This document shows positions 7,263 to 15,952 of a DNA stretch of 64,000 bases, piece after piece. The DNA comes from CBDDIP01 sp965229005. GTDB taxonomy: Bacteria; Actinomycetota; Acidimicrobiia; Acidimicrobiales; Ilumatobacteraceae. The DNA lies in NCBI GenBank assembly GCA_965229005.1, contig CBDDIP010000002.1:3100001-3164000 (forward strand). The letters are read 5' to 3'. The translations under genes were made by a program, and so were the position numbers. How positions within the stretch are numbered: the first letter of the stretch is position 1; every line of letters starts with the position of its first letter. The notes under the pieces were generated by a model that did no database searches, was not told where the DNA came from, and was given only the letters and a program-made list of their open reading frames with translations.

Positions 7263-8267
7263 ATGGGGGTTCGCACGTCCACGCTGCGTCGGCGCGCCGT
7301 CAGCGTGCCGGGGCTGTTCCTGGCGGCGCTGGCACTGCTCGTGCTGCTGCCGGTCTGGCTGCCGCTCGCCATCGTGTTCGATCTTGCCCGCCTGCGCCCG
7401 CGACTCCCCCTCAGCCGGCTGCTGCTGTTCGGTCTCTGCTGGAGCTGGCTGGAGTCGGCGGGCGTGGTCGTCGCCGGCGGACTGTGGCTGATCGGGCAGG
7501 CTCGGAACCGTCGCGCCCACGACCGGCTGCAGCGTTGGTGGGTCGCCAACCTGATGCGCGCCCTGCGGGCGACGACCGGCATCCGCATCGAGGCAGCGGA
7601 CGTCACCGCCTTCTCCCCCGGGCCGGCGATCGCGCTCATCCGGCACGCCAGCCTGGCCGACTCACTGGTCAGCGCCTGGGTGATCACGAACGTCGCAGAC
7701 ATGCAGGTGCGCTTCGTCCTCAAACGGGAGCTGCTCGCCGATCCGTGCCTCGACATCGTCGGCCACCGCCTGCCCAACCACTTCCTCGATCGCGAGGCGA
7801 CGGATTCGGCCGTCGAGCTCGAGGCGCTCAGCGCGATGGCCGCTGGGATGACCGCCGACGAGGTGGCCGTGATCTTCCCCGAAGGCACACGTGCCTCGCC
7901 GAAGAAGCGTCAGCGACAACTGGACCGACTGGCCGAGCGAGATCCCGCGCGAGCCGTTCGGTTGCGGCCGCTCGTCAACCTCATCCCGCCGCGCCCGGCC
8001 GGCGCGGCAGCGCTCCTCGCCGGAGCACCGCATGCCGACGTCGTGATCGGCTGGCACGTCGGCTTCGACGGTCTCGACACCTTCGGCGGCATCCTTCGCC
8101 ATCTCGCCCACCCACCGCCACCGGTCCGCTTCGCCGCCAAGCGCATCCCACGCGCCGACGTGCCCGACGGAATGGCCTTCGTCGATTGGCTCGACACGGT
8201 GTGGCTGACGATGGATGCTGACGTCAATGCCCTCAACGGGCTCACACCACCTGGAGCTGCTCGATGA
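7263..8267 (+). CDS. PlsC-type acyltransferase (1-acylglycerol-3-phosphate acyltransferase family)
   Basis: This 334-residue membrane protein has hydrophobic segments near residues 15-40 and 55-75, then the acyltransferase motifs: block I RHASLADS (the H-x4-D catalytic pair, with Arg in place of the usual Asn) and block III FPEGTRAS. It would transfer an acyl chain from acyl-CoA or acyl-ACP to a lysophospholipid or related acceptor at the inner membrane. The ATG at 7263 is chosen because TACTGT (7250-7255) lies seven bases upstream and nothing family-like precedes it. The stop overlaps the DUF1295 start (ATGA), so the two are coupled. Confidence 0.85.
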   Translation: MGVRTSTLRRRAVSVPGLFLAALALLVLLPVWLPLAIVFDLARLRPRLPLSRLLLFGLCWSWLESAGVVVAGGLWLIGQARNRRAHDRLQRWWVANLMRALRATTGIRIEAADVTAFSPGPAIALIRHASLADSLVSAWVITNVADMQVRFVLKRELLADPCLDIVGHRLPNHFLDREATDSAVELEALSAMAAGMTADEVAVIFPEGTRASPKKRQRQLDRLAERDPARAVRLRPLVNLIPPRPAGAAALLAGAPHADVVIGWHVGFDGLDTFGGILRHLAHPPPPVRFAAKRIPRADVPDGMAFVDWLDTVWLTMDADVNALNGLTPPGAAR

Positions 8268-9052
8268 GCGAAGTCGCCACCGCCCTGTTGGTCGCCGCCG
8301 GAGCGATCGTCGCGTTGATGTTGATCACCTGGACCATCAGCGTCCTGATCAAGAACGCATCGATCGTCGACATCGTGTGGGGGCTCGGGTTCGTCGTCGT
8401 CGCCTGGGTGGTGCGACTGACGGTCGACGGCAGGCCGGCACGACAGAACCTGCTCGTCGCCATGGTCACCGTGTGGGGACTGCGTCTCGCGATCTACCTG
8501 TTCTGGCGCAACCACGGCAACGGTGAGGACTTCCGCTACCGGGCGATGCGCAAGCACTACGGCGACAAGTTCGCGCTCGTCAGCCTCGGCACCGTGTTCG
8601 GTCTGCAGGGCGTGTTGATGTGGTTGGTCTCGCTCCCCGTGCAACTCGGACAGACCCGCGCCACGCCGGCGATCGGCGTGCTCGCCTACGTCGGCATCGC
8701 ACTGTGGGCAATCGGCCTGTTCTTCGAGGTCGTCGGCGACGCGCAGCTGGCTCGGTTCAAGGCCAAGCCGGAGAGCAAGGGCAAGGTCATGCAGACCGGG
8801 CTGTGGAAGTACACCAGGCACCCGAACTACTTCGGCGATGCGTGCGTCTGGTGGGGCATCGCACTCGTTGCCAGCGAGACCGGCATCGGGGCGATCGGCT
8901 TCGTCGGCGCGGTCGTCATGACGATCCTGCTGCGTCGCGTCTCCGGCGTCACGCTGCTCGAGAAGTCGCTCGTCAAGCGGCGCGAGGGCTACGTGGAGTA
9001 CGTGGCCCGCACCTCACCGTTCGTCCCCCGCCCGCCCAAGCGCGTCGGGTGA
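8264..9052 (+). CDS. DUF1295 / steroid-5-alpha-reductase-like membrane protein
   Basis: The 262-residue protein is an integral membrane protein with about six hydrophobic segments. Family signatures are DIVWGLGFV near residue 36, the RLAIYLFWRN segment, and the C-terminal GLWKYTRHPNYFGD with REGYVEYVARTSPFVP. The last two are the NADPH/sterol-reductase-like C-terminal motif shared with steroid 5-alpha-reductases and isoprenylcysteine methyltransferases. The true reaction of DUF1295 proteins is not established. It overlaps plsC and hisA by 4 bp on either side, so all three are probably on one transcript. Confidence 0.85.
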   Translation: MSEVATALLVAAGAIVALMLITWTISVLIKNASIVDIVWGLGFVVVAWVVRLTVDGRPARQNLLVAMVTVWGLRLAIYLFWRNHGNGEDFRYRAMRKHYGDKFALVSLGTVFGLQGVLMWLVSLPVQLGQTRATPAIGVLAYVGIALWAIGLFFEVVGDAQLARFKAKPESKGKVMQTGLWKYTRHPNYFGDACVWWGIALVASETGIGAIGFVGAVVMTILLRRVSGVTLLEKSLVKRREGYVEYVARTSPFVPRPPKRVG

Positions 9053-9843
9053 CCTTCACGTTGCTCCCGGCCGTCGACGTCGCCGATGGTCGCGCCGTCC
9101 GGTTGGTCCGCGGCGAAGCCGGCAGCGAGACGACGTACGGCGCACCGCGCGAGATCGCGCTCGCATGGCAAGCGGAGGGGGCGGAGTGGATCCACCTCGT
9201 CGACCTCGACGCAGCGTTCGGTCGCGGCAGCAACGCGGAGCTGATCGCCGCCGTCGTCGGCGAGCTCGACGTGCACGTACAGCTGTCCGGCGGGATCGTC
9301 GATGACGCGTCGCTCGCGTGGGCATTGTCCACCGGCTGCACGCGAGTGAACCTCGGCACGGCCGCGTTGCGGGACCCGGCGTGGTGCACACGCGTCATCG
9401 AGACCAACGGCGACAGGATCGCGGTGAGCCTCGACGTGCGCATCGCCGAGCACGCCGACGGCGTGGCGCACCACCGGCTCGTCGCTCGCGGTGGCGACAG
9501 CGATGACGGCGATGACGGCGACCTGTGGGAGGCGATCGATCGGCTCGACCGCAACGGCTGTGTTCGCTACGTCGTCACCGACGTCAGCAAGGACGGCACG
9601 CTGCGCGGACCGAACGTCGCGCTCTACGACAGGGTCACTCGGGCCACCTCGGCCTCCGTGATCGCCTCAGGCGGTATCGCCGAGATCGGCGATCTGCTCG
9701 CGCTGGCCGAGCTCGCCGAGGAGAACACGAACCTCGACGGGTCCATCGTCGGCAAGGCGCTCTACGCCAACCGCTTCACGCTTCCCGAAGCACTCGCCGC
9801 GATGCGTGGCGACGCGGCCGTGGGCCGGCGGTCCTCGCGCTAG
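9049..9843 (+). CDS. hisA: HisA/PriA phosphoribosyl isomerase
   Basis: This 264-residue TIM barrel isomerizes ProFAR to PRFAR in histidine synthesis; in many actinobacteria the same enzyme (PriA) also does the TrpF step. The N-terminal catalytic Asp is in LLPAVDVADGRAVRLVRG and the second in VTDVSKDGTLRGPN near residue 178. LSGGIVDD and IASGGIAEIGD are phosphate-binding turns. The GTG start overlaps the preceding stop (GTGA). Sequence alone does not show whether TrpF activity is present. The gene is isolated from other his genes here. Its TAG overlaps the stop codon of the convergent HAD-PlsC gene. Confidence 0.9.
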   Translation: MTFTLLPAVDVADGRAVRLVRGEAGSETTYGAPREIALAWQAEGAEWIHLVDLDAAFGRGSNAELIAAVVGELDVHVQLSGGIVDDASLAWALSTGCTRVNLGTAALRDPAWCTRVIETNGDRIAVSLDVRIAEHADGVAHHRLVARGGDSDDGDDGDLWEAIDRLDRNGCVRYVVTDVSKDGTLRGPNVALYDRVTRATSASVIASGGIAEIGDLLALAELAEENTNLDGSIVGKALYANRFTLPEALAAMRGDAAVGRRSSR

Positions 9844-11309
9844 CGGTCCTTGCCAGGCCGCCGCTTCGCCTCCGCCGCACCGTCGCCCTTGTAGCCGGCC
9901 GGCAGGGTGAGTGCGAGCTCCTCGTCCGTCGGCTCGTGGGCCACGCGGCTCTCCGGCGGCAGCAGATCCATCAGCGCCTGCATGATCCGCTTCGTGTCGC
10001 TGTCGGCGCTGCGGTACTTCAGCGGCACGGCCGAGCCAACGGTGACCGACACGGTGGGCGGGTCGACGACGTTGAGCACGTTCGGCAGGCGCGCGCTGCG
10101 CGGCCAGACCTTCTCCGTGCCCCACAACCCGACGGGGATGACCGGCGCCTTCGACATCGCCGCCAACCGGGCGGCCCCCCACCGACCCTTCAGCACCGGA
10201 TCGAAGAACGCCCGACCGCGAGGGATGGTGCCCTGGGGCATGATCGCCACGACGTCGCCATTGGCCAGCGCGTCGGCGGCCGCCTTCAACGGCTCGTCGC
10301 TCCCCGTGCCTCGATCGACGCGGATGCCGCCCATCGCCGAGGCGATCTGACCGATCACCGGCGCGTCGAACACCTCCTTCTTGCCGAGGAAGCGGACCGT
10401 GCGTTCGGTCTTGGCGATGGCGAGCGCGATCGCCGCCGAGTCGAAGTAGCTGCGGTGGTTGCCGACGATGATCGCCGGCCCCTCTGCCGGGATGTTGGCC
10501 GTACCGTGGATCTCGAAGCGGGCGTACGGGAAGAACAACGGATGGGTGAAGCTGAGCGCCAGGCGCTGGATCTCCATGTTGACCACCGGGATCTTGGCCA
10601 TCGTGCTGACGCTCCGTGTTGCTGGATCCGACTCGGTGGGCGCCGAGCGGGAGAGATCGAGGACCGGCCACCGCCGAGCAGCGGCCATGAGCACCATGCG
10701 CGGATCGGGGTTGACCACGTACGGGTGACCAACCGCGGCGAGCAGCGGCGTGTCGTAGATGCTGTCGCTGTAGGCGTAGCTCTCGGCGAGGTCGATGCCG
10801 TGCTCCTCCGCCCACGTGCGCACCGCGGCGAGCTTGCCGGCGCTCCACACGAACGGACCGTCGAGCGTGCCGTCGTAGGTGCCATCGTCGGCCACCGAGT
10901 ACTTCGTCGCGACCACGCCGTCGAGACCGAGGAGCTGGGCCAGCGGAGCGACCATGTCGTACGGCGTGGTGGTGGCCATCACGATCGGCCGTCCCGCCGC
11001 GCGGTGCTCGGCGAACAGCGGGCCGGCCATCGGCTGGATCAACGCGATCAGCTGGTCGGCCGCCGCCGTCGCAGCGACTTGCATCGCGGCGCGAGACCGT
11101 CCCTTGGCCAAGGTGACCGCCTGACGAGCCAGCGCCATCGACGGCAACGTCTCGCCGACACGGTTGAACAGCTGGTACATGAACGACTCGCCGGGGATCG
11201 AGCGAGAGGTCATCCCCGTGCTGCGCATCGCCGCCGAGAACACCTCCCCCGACGCGCCCGACAGCAGCGTTCGGTCGAGATCGAAGAACGCAGCGCCTCG
11301 GGACGTCAT
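9840..11309 (-). CDS. HAD-IB phosphatase - PlsC acyltransferase fusion
   Basis: This 489-residue protein fuses two lipid enzymes. Residues 1-230 are a HAD-IB hydrolase (FFDLDRTLL motif I; YSDSIYDTPLL motif IV). Residues 265-460 are a PlsC acyltransferase with GNHRSYFDS (H-x4-D) and the MPQGTIPRG block. Similar fusions occur in mycobacteria and may acylate a lysophosphatidate and dephosphorylate the product or substrate. A GTG at 11318 is possible, but the ATG at 11307-11309 has TATTGT seven bases upstream (minus strand 11322-11317) and is preferred. It converges with hisA, the two stop codons overlapping. Confidence 0.88.
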   Translation of the reverse strand: MTSRGAAFFDLDRTLLSGASGEVFSAAMRSTGMTSRSIPGESFMYQLFNRVGETLPSMALARQAVTLAKGRSRAAMQVAATAAADQLIALIQPMAGPLFAEHRAAGRPIVMATTTPYDMVAPLAQLLGLDGVVATKYSVADDGTYDGTLDGPFVWSAGKLAAVRTWAEEHGIDLAESYAYSDSIYDTPLLAAVGHPYVVNPDPRMVLMAAARRWPVLDLSRSAPTESDPATRSVSTMAKIPVVNMEIQRLALSFTHPLFFPYARFEIHGTANIPAEGPAIIVGNHRSYFDSAAIALAIAKTERTVRFLGKKEVFDAPVIGQIASAMGGIRVDRGTGSDEPLKAAADALANGDVVAIMPQGTIPRGRAFFDPVLKGRWGAARLAAMSKAPVIPVGLWGTEKVWPRSARLPNVLNVVDPPTVSVTVGSAVPLKYRSADSDTKRIMQALMDLLPPESRVAHEPTDEELALTLPAGYKGDGAAEAKRRPGKDR

Positions 11310-11344
11310 GCGCCGCACAATACGGTCAAATCGATCCGAGCGAA

Positions 11345-11475
11345 ACGGGCCCGAGAAAACGGGAAAGGCCCCGCTTGGGGGAAGCGGGGCCTCTCAACCT
11401 GGAACCCGAGACGATTGGGGGAACCGTCTTGGTGGGTTCTTTCGAGTGACTTCATTGGGGGCTGAAGTCACTTCG
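11345..11475 (-). ncRNA. Candidate small RNA with three C-rich-loop hairpins (6C-like)
   Basis: On the minus strand three hairpins follow each other, each showing CCCCC at the loop: 11472-11445 (10-bp stem AGTGACTTCA, loop GCCCCCAA), 11439-11402 (outer AACCC/GGGTT stem, inner AGACG/CGTCT, TTCCCCCAA loop) and 11392-11366 (11-bp stem AGGCCCCGCTT, loop CCCCC). The last is followed by TTTCCCGTTTT, so it can act as an intrinsic terminator. Actinobacterial 6C RNAs are defined by C-rich hairpin loops and have been tied to growth and stress control. Here the loops have five Cs and there are three hairpins, so this is a relative at best. The region lies between divergent genes and has no coding frame. 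Confidence 0.6.
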
Positions 11476-11528
11476 ATTACATGTGAAAGTATGCACGTGA
11501 ACGAGTGATCGTTCAAGCCGTTTGGGAA

Positions 11529-11543
11529 GATACTTGGTATCGT
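11529..11543 (+). promoter_or_regulatory. LysR gene promoter with operator-like palindrome
   Basis: GATAC-TTG-GTATC (11529-11541) is a perfect 5-bp inverted repeat. It overlaps TATCGT (11538-11543), a -10 box eight bases before the lysR ATG at 11552. LysR-type regulators commonly repress their own gene through such a site. Confidence 0.5.
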
Positions 11544-11551
11544 TTTTGCAG

Positions 11552-12487
11552 ATGGATCTTCGGCAGCTGACGACGCTCGTGGCAATCGCCGATCACGGTT
11601 CGTTCTCGGCCGCCGCACGTGCGCTGTACACCGTGCAGTCCAACGTCAGCGGGCACATCGCCCGGCTCGAGCGAGAGCTCGGCGTGACGCTGATCGACCG
11701 GCAGCGCGGCGGGCTCACCGACGAGGGCGTGATCGTCGTCGACCGGGCCCGTCGAGTGCTCCACGAGCTCGACGACATCAGCGCTGACCTGGCCTCCCGG
11801 GGCAACGACGTGCGTGGCGACTCGCGCATCGGGCTGATCGGCACCACCGCGCGGTGGCTGCTCCCCCAGCTCCTCGGGCAACTCAATCGTCAGCACCCGG
11901 GCATCCACACGACCATCCACGAGGGCAGCACCACCAACCTGGTCCCCCGCGTGCTGTCGTCGCAGATCGATTCGGCCGTCGTCCACCTGCCGATCGACGA
12001 CCCGGAGCTCACCATCGAGCCGCTCTTCGCCGAGGACCTCATGCTGCTCGCCCACGACGGGCACCCGCTCGGCCAGGCCACCAGCGTCACCCTCGCCGAG
12101 CTGGCGGCGGAACCGCTCCTGCTCCCGCCGCTGGGCACCGCGCTGCGGCGCATCCTGGACCGCGCCGCTGCCGCCAGCGACGTCGAACTGCAGGCGCAGG
12201 CCGAGATCGACGGAGTCCGGCTGCTGGCCTCGTTGGCCTTCGAGGGCTACGGCGCGGCGATCGTGCCGGCCACGGCCGTCCCGCGCTGGCTGAAGGGCGA
12301 CTTCAAGCGCATCGCCGTTCCCGAGCTGCCCCGCCGCGTCGTCGGTTGGGTGCAGCGCCGCCGGCCGACGCCGGGGGCACCGACGAAGGCCGTGCTCAAC
12401 GTGATGCGCGAGGTCGTCGCGCTGCAGGGTGCCAAGCAGCCGGGCGTGCACGTGGGCAGCGACGCCTTCCCGCTCGCTCGCGGCTGA
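11552..12487 (+). CDS. LysR-family transcriptional regulator
   Basis: The 311-residue protein begins MDLRQLTTLVAIADHGSFSA, the standard LysR winged helix-turn-helix (residues 1-60; AAARALYTVQSNVSGHIARL is the recognition region). Residues 90-300 form the two-lobed effector domain (GLIGTTARWLLPQLL, then LLAHDGHPLG). The start is the ATG at 11552, fixed by the LysR N-terminus and the -10 box eight bases upstream. Partners of LysR proteins are usually divergent, but here the divergent neighbour is the small RNA candidate and beyond it the HAD-PlsC gene, so the target could be either. The effector is unknown. Confidence 0.9.
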   Translation: MDLRQLTTLVAIADHGSFSAAARALYTVQSNVSGHIARLERELGVTLIDRQRGGLTDEGVIVVDRARRVLHELDDISADLASRGNDVRGDSRIGLIGTTARWLLPQLLGQLNRQHPGIHTTIHEGSTTNLVPRVLSSQIDSAVVHLPIDDPELTIEPLFAEDLMLLAHDGHPLGQATSVTLAELAAEPLLLPPLGTALRRILDRAAAASDVELQAQAEIDGVRLLASLAFEGYGAAIVPATAVPRWLKGDFKRIAVPELPRRVVGWVQRRRPTPGAPTKAVLNVMREVVALQGAKQPGVHVGSDAFPLARG

Positions 12488-12508
12488 CATCGGTTAGCTT
12501 CTCGCGAC

Positions 12509-13849
12509 GTGAGCGTCGCCCTCCGCAGCAAGGTGCCCGGTTCGGTCCGGGCCGACGTGCGTGACTTCGGTGATCGCACGGTCGTGTGGGTCGATGTCGA
12601 CGCCACCGAGCGCAAGGGCGCGCTGTCCAGCGACTCGTCGTCGATCCTGGAGACGGCCGCAGTGACGGCGCGCACCAAGGGCTTCCCGCTCGTGGCGATC
12701 CTGCGCTCCAGCGGGGCCGACATCGTTGAGGGCTTCGGCGCGTTGCACGGATGGGGCCTGGCGGCGAAGGCGTTGGCCGACTGCTCCGGTGTGGTGCCGA
12801 CGATCATGATCGTTGACGGCCCGGCGGTGTCCGGACCTGCGCTGCTGATCGGGCTCGCCGACCACGTGATCATGACCGAGGCCGCGTACGCGTTCGTCAG
12901 CGGCCCGACGATGGTCGCCGAGTTCACCGGCGTGGTGATGGACAACGACGAGCTCGGTGGCGCGACGAGCCACGCCCGCTACTCGGGGGCCGCCAGCCTG
13001 GTCGCCGCCGATCTCGAGGCCGCCATCGAGCAGGTCGCCTCGCTGCTCGCCTACTTCCCGGATCACAACGACGAAGAGCCACCGCGCTGGCCGACCGACG
13101 ATCCGATCGAACGCGACACACCGGAGGCCGGCGCTGCCATCCCGGCGTCGTCCACCGGCAGCTACGACGTGCGCACGGTGATCCGCGCGCTCGCTGACGA
13201 CGGCGAGCTGTTCGAGGTACGCGCCCGCTGGGCCGCCAACGTGGTCACTGCGTTCACCACCATCGGCGGGATGCCCATCGGCATCGTCGCCAACCAGCCG
13301 ATCGTGCTGGCCGGCACGCTGGACATCCCGGCGTCGCAGAAAGCTGCGCGGTTCGTCGCGTTCTGCGACGCGTTCAACATCCCGCTCCTCACGCTGGTCG
13401 ACACGCCGGGCTTCTACCCCGGCAAGGACCTCGAGTGGCGGGGCATGATCCGCCACGGCGCGCAGCTCGTGTTCGCCTATGCCCGCGCCACGGTGCCGCG
13501 CATCTGCGTCATCCTGCGCAAGAGCTACGGCGGCGCGTACATCGTGATGGACTCCAAGAACATGGGCAACGACCTGTGCCTCGCGTGGCCGTGGGCCGAG
13601 CTCGCCGTGATGGGTGCGGGGCAGGCGGCAGCGATCCTGCAACGTCGGGCCACGCCGGAAGAGCGCGCCGCGTTCGAGGCCGACTACACCGAACGGTTGC
13701 TCAACCCGTACATCGCCGCCGACCGCGGGCTCGTCGATGCCGTGATCGATCCGGCCGAGACGCGGCGCGTGATCGGCGAGGCGCTGCTCACGCTGGTCGA
13801 CAAGCGCGAGCGCCTCGTCGCTCGCCCCCACGACAACACCCCGCTGTAG
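12509..13849 (+). CDS. Acyl-CoA carboxylase carboxyltransferase-like protein, short form
   Basis: This 446-residue protein has two crotonase-like halves typical of AccD/PccB carboxyltransferase subunits. The C-terminal half is well conserved (TLVDTPGFYPGKDLEWRG, then SYGGAYIVMDSKNMGND). The N-terminal half is recognisable (GPAVSGPALLIGLADHVI, then FVSGPTMV). Normal subunits have about 520 residues, so the N-terminal region is shortened, including the part before the first crotonase half. It may be an active subunit with a biotin-carrier partner encoded elsewhere, or a regulatory homologue. The GTG at 12509 has TAGCTT (12495-12500) eight bases upstream. No biotin carboxylase gene is nearby. 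Confidence 0.8.
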   Translation: MSVALRSKVPGSVRADVRDFGDRTVVWVDVDATERKGALSSDSSSILETAAVTARTKGFPLVAILRSSGADIVEGFGALHGWGLAAKALADCSGVVPTIMIVDGPAVSGPALLIGLADHVIMTEAAYAFVSGPTMVAEFTGVVMDNDELGGATSHARYSGAASLVAADLEAAIEQVASLLAYFPDHNDEEPPRWPTDDPIERDTPEAGAAIPASSTGSYDVRTVIRALADDGELFEVRARWAANVVTAFTTIGGMPIGIVANQPIVLAGTLDIPASQKAARFVAFCDAFNIPLLTLVDTPGFYPGKDLEWRGMIRHGAQLVFAYARATVPRICVILRKSYGGAYIVMDSKNMGNDLCLAWPWAELAVMGAGQAAAILQRRATPEERAAFEADYTERLLNPYIAADRGLVDAVIDPAETRRVIGEALLTLVDKRERLVARPHDNTPL

Positions 13850-13965
13850 TCCGCGCCCCGACTCGACTCGTCCCCGCGCGGACTGGGCCGACCCGGGCTA
13901 CCGCCGGGTAGTGTCGCCGCCGGGGAGCAAGCCCCGCCACTGCCCGTGTCGACCAAGGGAGCAAC

Positions 13966-15234
13966 GTGCCCGACACCATCACCATCACCGACGATCGCAC
14001 CGGCAAGACGGTGACGGTACCGATCACCGACGGGGTGTTCCCTGCCACCGCGGTGCGCGAGCTGGATCCGTCGCTGTTCATCTACGACCCGGCCTACATG
14101 CAGACGGCCGCGTGCAAGAGCGCGATCACCTACCTCGACGGCGACAACGGCATCCTGCGATACCGCGGCTACCCGATCGAGCAGCTGGCCGAGAACAGCA
14201 CGTACCTCGAGGTCGCCTACCTCCTGCTGAACGGCGAGCTGCCGAACCCGGCGCAGCTGCAGCAGTGGACCCACGACGTCACCCACCACACGTTCATCCA
14301 CGAGAACATGCGCAAGCGGTTCGTCGACGGTTTCCACTACGACGCCCACCCGATGGGCATGCTCGTCAGCTCGGTCGCCGCGCTCGGCACGTTCTACAAC
14401 GACGCCAAGGAGATCGACGACAAGGCCAGCCGTGACAAGCAGATCCTGCGGCTGATCGCCAAGATGCCGACCCTCGCGGCCATGTGCTACCGGTTCTCGG
14501 TCGGCCTGCCCTTCAACTACCCGCACAACGACCTGTCGTTCCCGTCGAACTTCTTGACGATGATGTGGAAGATCGGTGAGTACGAGGTCGACCCGCGGCT
14601 CGAGCGGGCGATGGACGTGCTGTTCATCCTCCACGCCGACCACGAGCAGAACTGCGGCACCACGGCGATGCGCGTCATCGGCTCCAGCCACGCCGACCCG
14701 TACTCGTCGGTTGCCGGTGCGGCGTCTGCGCTGTACGGCCCGCTGCACGGCGGCGCCAACGAAGCGGTCGTGCGCATGCTCGCCGACATCGGCAGCATCG
14801 AGAACGTCCCCGCCTTCGTCGAAGAGGTCAAGAGCGGCAAGGGCAGCCGGCTCATGGGCTTCGGTCACCGGGTGTACAAGAACTACGACCCCCGCGCGAC
14901 CATCATCAAGAAGACGGCGTACGACGTCTTCGAGGTCACCGGCAAGAACCCGTTGCTCGACATCGCGCTCAAGCTCGAAGAGGTCGCACTCAGCGACGAG
15001 TACTTCACCAGCCGCAAGCTGTACCCGAACGTCGACTTCTACTCCGGCCTGATCTACCAGGCACTCGGCTTCCCGGTGGACATGTTCACCGTCCTGTTCG
15101 CCATCCCCCGCACCGTCGGCTGGTTGGCGCACTGGCAGGAGCTGCTCGGCGACAAGGACCAGAAGATCAGCCGCCCGCGCCAGTGGTACACCGGCGCCGA
15201 GTCGCGCGACTACGTCGCGCTCAACCAGCGCTGA
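13966..15234 (+). CDS. gltA: Citrate synthase
   Basis: This 422-residue enzyme condenses acetyl-CoA and oxaloacetate, the entry step of the TCA cycle. Catalytic residues are in GPLHGGANEAV (His near residue 261), MGFGHRVYKNYDPR (His near 301) and YPNVDFYSG (Asp near 360). Length and the N-terminal beta-rich domain (GILRYRGYPIEQL) match the hexameric type II bacterial enzyme. The GTG at 13966 follows AAGGGAG at 13953-13959. A TAGTGT box at 13909-13914 would give a leader of about 45 bases. A strong hairpin follows the stop. The CTTGT motif found at acnA and icd is not seen upstream of this gene. Confidence 0.96.
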   Translation: MPDTITITDDRTGKTVTVPITDGVFPATAVRELDPSLFIYDPAYMQTAACKSAITYLDGDNGILRYRGYPIEQLAENSTYLEVAYLLLNGELPNPAQLQQWTHDVTHHTFIHENMRKRFVDGFHYDAHPMGMLVSSVAALGTFYNDAKEIDDKASRDKQILRLIAKMPTLAAMCYRFSVGLPFNYPHNDLSFPSNFLTMMWKIGEYEVDPRLERAMDVLFILHADHEQNCGTTAMRVIGSSHADPYSSVAGAASALYGPLHGGANEAVVRMLADIGSIENVPAFVEEVKSGKGSRLMGFGHRVYKNYDPRATIIKKTAYDVFEVTGKNPLLDIALKLEEVALSDEYFTSRKLYPNVDFYSGLIYQALGFPVDMFTVLFAIPRTVGWLAHWQELLGDKDQKISRPRQWYTGAESRDYVALNQR

Positions 15235-15247
15235 CCATCGCTCCAGC

Positions 15248-15294
15248 AACTGGATGTCCGACAGCTCGAATGTCGAGCTGACAGACATCCAGTT
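15248..15294. terminator. Long bidirectional hairpin between gltA and ccdA
   Basis: AACTGGATGTC (15248-15258) pairs with GACATCCAGTT (15284-15294); inside it CAGCTCGA pairs with TCGAGCTG around an ATG loop, with small mismatches between the two stems. The fold is symmetric and lies between convergent stops at 15234 and 15296, so it can end both transcripts, though there is no long T-tract. Confidence 0.8.
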
Positions 15295-15295
15295 C

Positions 15296-15952
15296 TCAGT
15301 CGACCGGAAGGAGTGCGACGAAGCGGTCGTACCAGCCGGCGATCAAGGCGATGCCGAGCAGTGCCATCAGACCGACGCTGACGTGTGAGAGCGCCGCGCC
15401 GCTGCGGCGCGTCCACGCGCGCACTGCCGGCCACGGCGCTGCAGCGAGCACGACGAACGGGGTGAGGACACCCAGCGCGAACGCGGCGAGCAGGATCGAA
15501 CCGCGCCACACCGAGCCGGATCCGGCAGCGGCGGTCAGCGCTGCGCCGAGCAACGGGCCGACGCACGGCGTCCATGCAGCGGCCGTGCCGACACCCAACG
15601 CGACGGCACGCCAACGCCCGAACGACGGATCGAGCGCGAAGCGCGGACCGCGGCCGCGCAGACCGACGAGCAACATCGCCGCGAGGACGAGCAACACAGC
15701 CCCGCCGATCCGCTCGAGGATTCGCGGATCGAGATCGATCCCGCCGATCGATCCCGCCGCGGCGCCGAGCACGACGAACGTGCCGACGACCGCGAGCACA
15801 AAGGCTGCGAGACGTCGAACGCGCTCGTGACGCTCGAGCGCTGACGAGTCGCCGGCGACCAACAGGTAGCCCGGCAGGAGCGGCACGCTGCACGGGCTGA
15901 TCGAGGCGACGACGCCGGCGCCGAACAGCGCCAGCAGCGCCACCACGCTCAT
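15296..15952 (-). CDS. CcdA/DsbD-type thiol-disulfide transmembrane protein
   Basis: This 218-residue protein has six hydrophobic segments and the two conserved cysteines of CcdA: ASISPCSVPLLPGY near residue 20 and AAWTPCVGPLLGA near residue 130. CcdA passes electrons from cytoplasmic thioredoxin across the membrane to extracytoplasmic thioredoxin-like partners. The ATG at 15952 overlaps the stop of the TlpA gene (ATGA), so the partner is almost certainly the TlpA-like protein encoded just upstream. The three-gene operon (lipoprotein, TlpA, CcdA) is divergent from the two-component/molybdoenzyme operon. Confidence 0.88.
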   Translation of the reverse strand: MSVVALLALFGAGVVASISPCSVPLLPGYLLVAGDSSALERHERVRRLAAFVLAVVGTFVVLGAAAGSIGGIDLDPRILERIGGAVLLVLAAMLLVGLRGRGPRFALDPSFGRWRAVALGVGTAAAWTPCVGPLLGAALTAAAGSGSVWRGSILLAAFALGVLTPFVVLAAAPWPAVRAWTRRSGAALSHVSVGLMALLGIALIAGWYDRFVALLPVD

